From NCBI RefSeq assembly GCF_014218295.1, contig NZ_AP023287.1:5146001-5210000 (forward strand): 64,000 nucleotides of DNA, given 5' to 3'. The DNA is from Mycolicibacterium litorale. GTDB lineage: Bacteria > Actinomycetota > Actinomycetes > Mycobacteriales > Mycobacteriaceae. The translations under genes and the position numbers were made by a program. Below the pieces are notes generated by a model. It saw nothing but the letters and a program-made list of their open reading frames with translations, was not told the DNA's origin and made no database searches. Below, one piece after another: positions 60,577 through 64,000 of this stretch; position 1 is the first letter of the stretch, and every line of letters begins with the position of its first letter.

Positions 60577-61383
60577 TCAGGCCGTGACGACGATCTGGCG
60601 CAGTTCGGATGACTCGCCGGTCTCGGTGTCGTAGACCCGCACGATGGCCTCGTCACCCGGCTGCAGGAACGTCGACTCCCCCAGTTCGGTGTAGCGGGTC
60701 GCCCCGATCCCGATCAGCACGTGCTCGGGGTGGCCGGCGGCGACCATCAGCGCACCCACATCCTCGAGCGGGGTGTCGGGCGAACCCTTCTGGTGCGCCA
60801 GGCGTTCGGTCACCCAGTCCAGCAGCACTTCGCCGTAGTAGGAGTAGCCGAGCAGCGGGCTGTCCACGCCGTAGGCGTGTTCGTGGCCGTCGGCGTCGCG
60901 CAGGAAGCAGACCAGCCGCAGGGTGGCGGTCGGACCGTCCGGGGTCAGATCGCTGATGTCGAAGAACCGCGCGGCCACCCCCTTGGAGTTCGCACCCCAG
61001 TTCTTCTTGTGGCTGATCTTGGCGGCGCCGGGCCTGCGGATCGAGCAGTCGTTGAACGCGCCGAGGGCGAACGGTTCGAGGGTGACGACGGTGTCGCCGT
61101 CCCACACCACGCGGCACGCCAGCCCGACCTCCGGTTCGATCTGCAGGTTCAGCGGTTCGGCACTGTCGGGCAGCACGATCCGGTCGTGGGAGAGCGGGAA
61201 CTCGCCGAGGAATCCGTCCAGGCCCGGGCCGTACCACGGGAAGATGCCCTTCGGCGCGGCGCCGTGGGAGGTGACGTTGACGAAATCGGCTGCCTCCCCG
61301 GCTTGTTCGAGATGGCCGGCGAAGTTGCCCGCCACCCCGAACCCGAACCAGGAGCGCAGATCGTCCAGCCGCAGGTCGATCAT
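60577..61383 (-). CDS. DUF5718-like protein (fumarylacetoacetase-fold), coupled to serS
   Basis: 268 aa. [34 protein letters not shown], then [51 protein letters not shown] and [14 protein letters not shown]. The E-x-E/D pattern and 'K..wg.NSKG' loop suggest a fumarylacetoacetate-hydrolase-like fold; DUF5718 is my best family guess. Function unknown. The ATG overlaps the serS stop by four bases, so it is translationally coupled to seryl-tRNA synthetase. Confidence 0.7.
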   Translation of the reverse strand: MIDLRLDDLRSWFGFGVAGNFAGHLEQAGEAADFVNVTSHGAAPKGIFPWYGPGLDGFLGEFPLSHDRIVLPDSAEPLNLQIEPEVGLACRVVWDGDTVVTLEPFALGAFNDCSIRRPGAAKISHKKNWGANSKGVAARFFDISDLTPDGPTATLRLVCFLRDADGHEHAYGVDSPLLGYSYYGEVLLDWVTERLAHQKGSPDTPLEDVGALMVAAGHPEHVLIGIGATRYTELGESTFLQPGDEAIVRVYDTETGESSELRQIVVTA

Positions 61384-62633
61384 GGTTCGAGCACCTCCGT
61401 GCCGACGAAGGGCACCAGCGCGGCGGGCACCCGCACGCTGCCGTCGGGCTGCTGGTGATTCTCCAGGATCGCCACCAGCCAGCGGGTGGTGGCGAGCGTG
61501 CCGTTGAGGGTCGCGGCGATCTGCGGTTTGCCGTTGTCGTCGCGGTAGCGGGTGGACAGCCGCCTGGCCTGGAACGTCGTGCAGTTCGACGTCGAGGTGA
61601 GTTCCCGGTACGTCTGCTGGGTCGGCACCCACGCCTCGCAGTCGAACTTGCGCGCCGCCGACGAGCCGAGGTCACCGGCCGCGACGTCGATCACCCGGTA
61701 CGGCACCTCGATCATCGCGAGCATCTCGCGCTGCCAGCCGAGCAGCCGGTCGTGTTCGGCCTCGGCGTCCTCGGGTTTGCAGTAGATGAAGCCCTCGACC
61801 TTGTCGAACTGGTGCACGCGGATGATGCCGCGGGTGTCCTTGCCGTAGCTGCCCGCCTCGCGCCGGAAGCACGACGACCACCCGGCGTAGCGCCGAGGAC
61901 CGTTCGACAGGTCCAGGATCTCGTCGGCGTGGTAACCGGCCAGCGGCACCTCGGAGGTGCCGACGAGGTACATGTCGTCGGCTTCGAGGCGGTACACCTC
62001 GTCGGCGTGGGCGCCGAGGAACCCGGTGCCCGCCATCACCTCGGGCCGGACCAGCACCGGCGGGATGACGAGGCTGAACCCGTTGTCGGTGGCCAGCCGC
62101 ACCGCCAGCTGCATGAGACCGAGTTGCAGCAGCGCGCCGCGGCCGGTGAGGAAGTAGAACCGCGACCCCGACACCTTGGCGCCGCGTTCCATGTCGATCA
62201 GCCCGAGCGCCTCGCCGAGTTCGAGGTGGTCCTTCGGGTTCTCGATCGACGGGGGCTCCCCCACGACGTCGAGCACGGTGAAACAGTCCTCGCCGCCGGC
62301 GGGCACGCCGTCGATGACGACGTTGGCGATCGCCATGTGCGCGGCGGTGAACGCCTTCTCGGCGTCGGCCTGGCCGGCCTCGGCGGCCTTGACCTGCTCG
62401 GCGAGTTCTTTGGCCCGGGTCAGCAGCGCGGGCCGCTCCTCCGGCGAGGCCTTGCCCACCTGCTTGCTGGCCGCCTTCTGCTCCGCGCGCAGATTGTCGG
62501 CGGCAGACACCGCGGACCGGCGGGCGGTGTCGGCGGCGAGCAGATCGTCGACGAGCGCGGGATCCTCACCGCGCGCCCGCTGGGAGGCACGTACGGCGTC
62601 GGGGTTCTCGCGCAGGAGTTTGAGGTCGATCAC
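61380..62633 (-). CDS. serS: Seryl-tRNA synthetase SerS (Rv3834c)
   Basis: 417 aa class II synthetase. The N-terminal long coiled-coil tRNA-binding arm (about residues 1-110: [20 protein letters not shown] to [23 protein letters not shown]) is followed by motif 2 [24 protein letters not shown] and motif 3 [17 protein letters not shown]. It charges tRNA-Ser, including the tRNA at 220-306. GTG 62633 is chosen because TAGGGT lies seven bases upstream. The open frame continues upstream inside the ankyrin gene but is not coding. Confidence 0.97.
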   Translation of the reverse strand: MIDLKLLRENPDAVRASQRARGEDPALVDDLLAADTARRSAVSAADNLRAEQKAASKQVGKASPEERPALLTRAKELAEQVKAAEAGQADAEKAFTAAHMAIANVVIDGVPAGGEDCFTVLDVVGEPPSIENPKDHLELGEALGLIDMERGAKVSGSRFYFLTGRGALLQLGLMQLAVRLATDNGFSLVIPPVLVRPEVMAGTGFLGAHADEVYRLEADDMYLVGTSEVPLAGYHADEILDLSNGPRRYAGWSSCFRREAGSYGKDTRGIIRVHQFDKVEGFIYCKPEDAEAEHDRLLGWQREMLAMIEVPYRVIDVAAGDLGSSAARKFDCEAWVPTQQTYRELTSTSNCTTFQARRLSTRYRDDNGKPQIAATLNGTLATTRWLVAILENHQQPDGSVRVPAALVPFVGTEVLEP

Positions 62634-62640
62634 GGCCGCA

Positions 62641-62646
62641 ACCCTA
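62641..62646 (-). promoter_or_regulatory. Predicted -10 of serS (leaderless)
   Basis: TAGGGT on the minus strand with a seven-base spacer to GTG 62633. It overlaps the stop codon of the ankyrin gene. Confidence 0.45.
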
Positions 62647-63114
62647 CTTTTGTCCGGCCGCTCCGAACATCTCGAGGTGAGCGGTGCGGCCGAACACCTT
62701 GGCCGTCTCGACCGCGTCGGGCGCACCCGCCCGCGGATCGGCGCCGGCCTCGAGCAGTGCGCGTACCACCTCGTCCTCACCCTTGAACACCGCACCCGCC
62801 AGCGGGGTCTGCCCGCGGTCGTTGGCGCGGTCGACGTCGGCGCCGCGGGCGGCCAGCACCCGCACCACCTCGGGGTGCCCGTGGTAGGCGGCCAGCATCA
62901 CCAGGGTGTCGCCCTTGGCGTTGGTGAGGTCGACCGGGACGCCGGCGTCGAGGTAGGCGGCCAGCGTCCGGGCGTCCCCGCTGCGGGCCATGTCGAACAG
63001 GCGGCCGGCGAGTTCGGCGACGGCCTCATCATCGGGGCCGTCATCGGCCTCATCATCGGGGCCGTCATCGGCCGCGTCGTCGGGGCCGTCATCAGGGCCG
63101 TCCGGCCGGGTCAT
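62644..63114 (-). CDS. Ankyrin-repeat protein with acidic repeat N-terminus
   Basis: 156 aa. Residues ~40-150 contain three to four ankyrin units ([83 protein letters not shown]). The N-terminus is an Asp/Pro/Gly tandem repeat. No catalytic domain or export signal. Bacterial ankyrin proteins of this size often bind and inhibit a partner protein; the partner is not apparent. Leaderless-type -10 upstream of ATG 63114. Confidence 0.88.
   Translation of the reverse strand: MTRPDGPDDGPDDAADDGPDDEADDGPDDEAVAELAGRLFDMARSGDARTLAAYLDAGVPVDLTNAKGDTLVMLAAYHGHPEVVRVLAARGADVDRANDRGQTPLAGAVFKGEDEVVRALLEAGADPRAGAPDAVETAKVFGRTAHLEMFGAAGQK
63022..63093 (-). repeat. 24-bp tandem repeats encoding DDGPDD(E/A)A
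   Basis: Three units of eight residues ([24 protein letters not shown]) at residues 8-31 of the ankyrin protein. The DNA copies are nearly identical, so slippage could change copy number without shifting the frame. Confidence 0.8.
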
Positions 63115-63121
63115 GGCCCCG

Positions 63122-63127
63122 AATCTA
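63122..63127 (-). promoter_or_regulatory. Predicted -10 of the ankyrin gene (leaderless)
   Basis: TAGATT on the minus strand, seven bases before ATG 63114. Confidence 0.4.
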
Positions 63128-63207
63128 CGCGCCGCGGGAACCGCCCGGCACAACCGCATAACGTTACAACTGCATCACTTGTCACAGCACCTGACACGCC
63201 TGTCACA

Positions 63208-64000
63208 ATGGAGCGGATGTTGGAGGCACCAGAACGCGACCGCCCCGCGGGCGATGCGCGCGAGAGGTCGCCGTGGTGGCACAGCCTGCAGGCCACGTCG
63301 ACCCGGCGCGCCCTGCTCCTGACCGCACTCGGCGGACTGCTGATCGCCGGGCTCGTCACCGCCCTGCCACGCAGTGAGGGCGCCAACGGCCCCGGCCTCA
63401 GTGCCAGCGCGATCGCGCTCGGCCCCCGCGGCAACGACACGTTCAACCACGCCAAGAGCGGTGACTGCCTGAACTGGCCGGAACGCAACCCCGACGGCGC
63501 GCAGATCGTCGACTGCAAAGACGACCACCGCTTCGAGGTCGCCGAGTCGGTCGATATGCGCACGTTCCCCGGCAGTGAGTACGGGCCCGACGCGCAGCCG
63601 CCGACCCCCGCCCGCATCCAGCAGATCAGCCAGGAGCAGTGCCAGGCCGCGGTGCGCCGCTACCTCGGCCCGCGCTTCGACCCGAACAGCCGCTTCACGA
63701 TCAGCATGATGTGGTCCGGTGACAAGGCGTGGCGCCAGTCCGGCGAGCGTCGCATGCTGTGCGGTCTGCAGTTGCCCGGTCCGAACAACCAGCAGATGGC
63801 CTTCAAGGGCAAGGTCGCCGAGATCGACCAGTCCAAGGTGTGGCCCGCGGGCACCTGCCTGGGCATCGACCCGGCCACCAACCAGCCCACCGACATCCCG
63901 GTGGACTGCGCCGCCCCACACGCGATGGAGGTCACCGGCGCGGTCAACCTGGGTGAGAAGTTCCCCGGCGGGTTGCCCCCCGAACCCGAGCAGGACGGTT
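63208..64000 (+). CDS. Septum-formation-type membrane protein, N-terminal part (Rv3835-like, partial)
   Basis: 264 codons are visible; the gene continues past the window. Start ATG 63208 or 63217. An N-terminal cytoplasmic stretch (ERDRPAGDARERSPWWHSLQ) precedes one membrane helix (ALLLTALGGLLIAGLVTALP). Outside it are two 'GDCLNWP...VDCKDDHRFEVAESVD' / 'GTCLGIDP...VDCAAPHAMEVTGAVN' units, each with paired cysteines and a conserved His. These are septum-formation-domain repeats as in Rv3835. Probably an anchored extracytoplasmic protein; role unknown. Confidence 0.85.
   Translation, partial: MERMLEAPERDRPAGDARERSPWWHSLQATSTRRALLLTALGGLLIAGLVTALPRSEGANGPGLSASAIALGPRGNDTFNHAKSGDCLNWPERNPDGAQIVDCKDDHRFEVAESVDMRTFPGSEYGPDAQPPTPARIQQISQEQCQAAVRRYLGPRFDPNSRFTISMMWSGDKAWRQSGERRMLCGLQLPGPNNQQMAFKGKVAEIDQSKVWPAGTCLGIDPATNQPTDIPVDCAAPHAMEVTGAVNLGEKFPGGLPPEPEQDG

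Overview
The window is high-GC actinobacterial DNA and carries the mycobacterial cell-envelope locus. The gene order dprE1-dprE2-aftA-embC-embA-embB, accD4-pks13-fadD32, fbpD-fbpA, and aftB-ubiA-PAP2-glfT2-glf-erp is that of the arabinogalactan/mycolate region of Mycobacterium. The accessory genes between these blocks differ from M. tuberculosis as I remember it, and several small proteins are expanded, which suggests a fast-growing Mycolicibacterium-type species. Homologue names (Rv numbers) come from memory of M. tuberculosis, not from a search.

Layout. 1-3,100: tail of a crotonase, tRNA-Ser(TGA), a divergent MarR/quinone-oxidoreductase pair and a class V aminotransferase-like protein. 3,578-6,681: the proteasome activator bpa, then the galactan export/initiation operon wzt-glfT1-wzm. 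6,792-9,821: accessory genes (zinc ribbon protein, phosphotransferase, AhpD-like protein, MocR regulator). 9,847-12,132: GtrA protein, then a decayed type VII-associated module on the opposite strand, with an EspC-like gene, a lipoprotein and a DUF1023 hydrolase. 12,216-26,026: DPA synthesis and arabinosyltransferases, mostly coupled by short gaps or overlaps. 26,123-28,701: Ser/Thr kinase and metallophosphoesterase. 28,826-41,843 (minus): mycolate condensation (accD4, pks13, fadD32), Rv3802c-like lipase, DUF732 lipoprotein, and the mycolyltransferase family genes fbpD and fbpA. 42,304-48,890 (minus): glf, glfT2, PAP2 phosphatase, ubiA and aftB. 49,127-56,181: erp, a PGRP/LGFP amidase, a HAD phosphatase, two acyltransferases, and an MBL-Rieske protein with its small partner. 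56,147-64,000: GAF-ANTAR, a hypothetical, a zinc alcohol dehydrogenase (possible SigF promoter), ctaD, a DUF5718-like protein, serS, an ankyrin protein and a partial septum-formation-type membrane protein.

How it works together. Glf makes UDP-galactofuranose; GlfT1 and GlfT2 build galactan, which Wzm/Wzt export. UbiA, the PAP2 phosphatase, DprE1 and DprE2 make decaprenyl-phospho-arabinose. AftA, EmbA/B/C and AftB polymerise arabinan. FadD32, AccD4 and Pks13 make mycolic acids, which FbpA attaches.

Main points for a second look: an aminotransferase fold without the PLP lysine; a pseudogenised type VII module; a nearly identical promoter/start motif before embC and embA; an expanded repeat linker in Pks13; a sensor-type kinase inserted beside embB; and about a dozen predicted leaderless genes, where a -10 hexamer lies 6-8 bases before the start codon.
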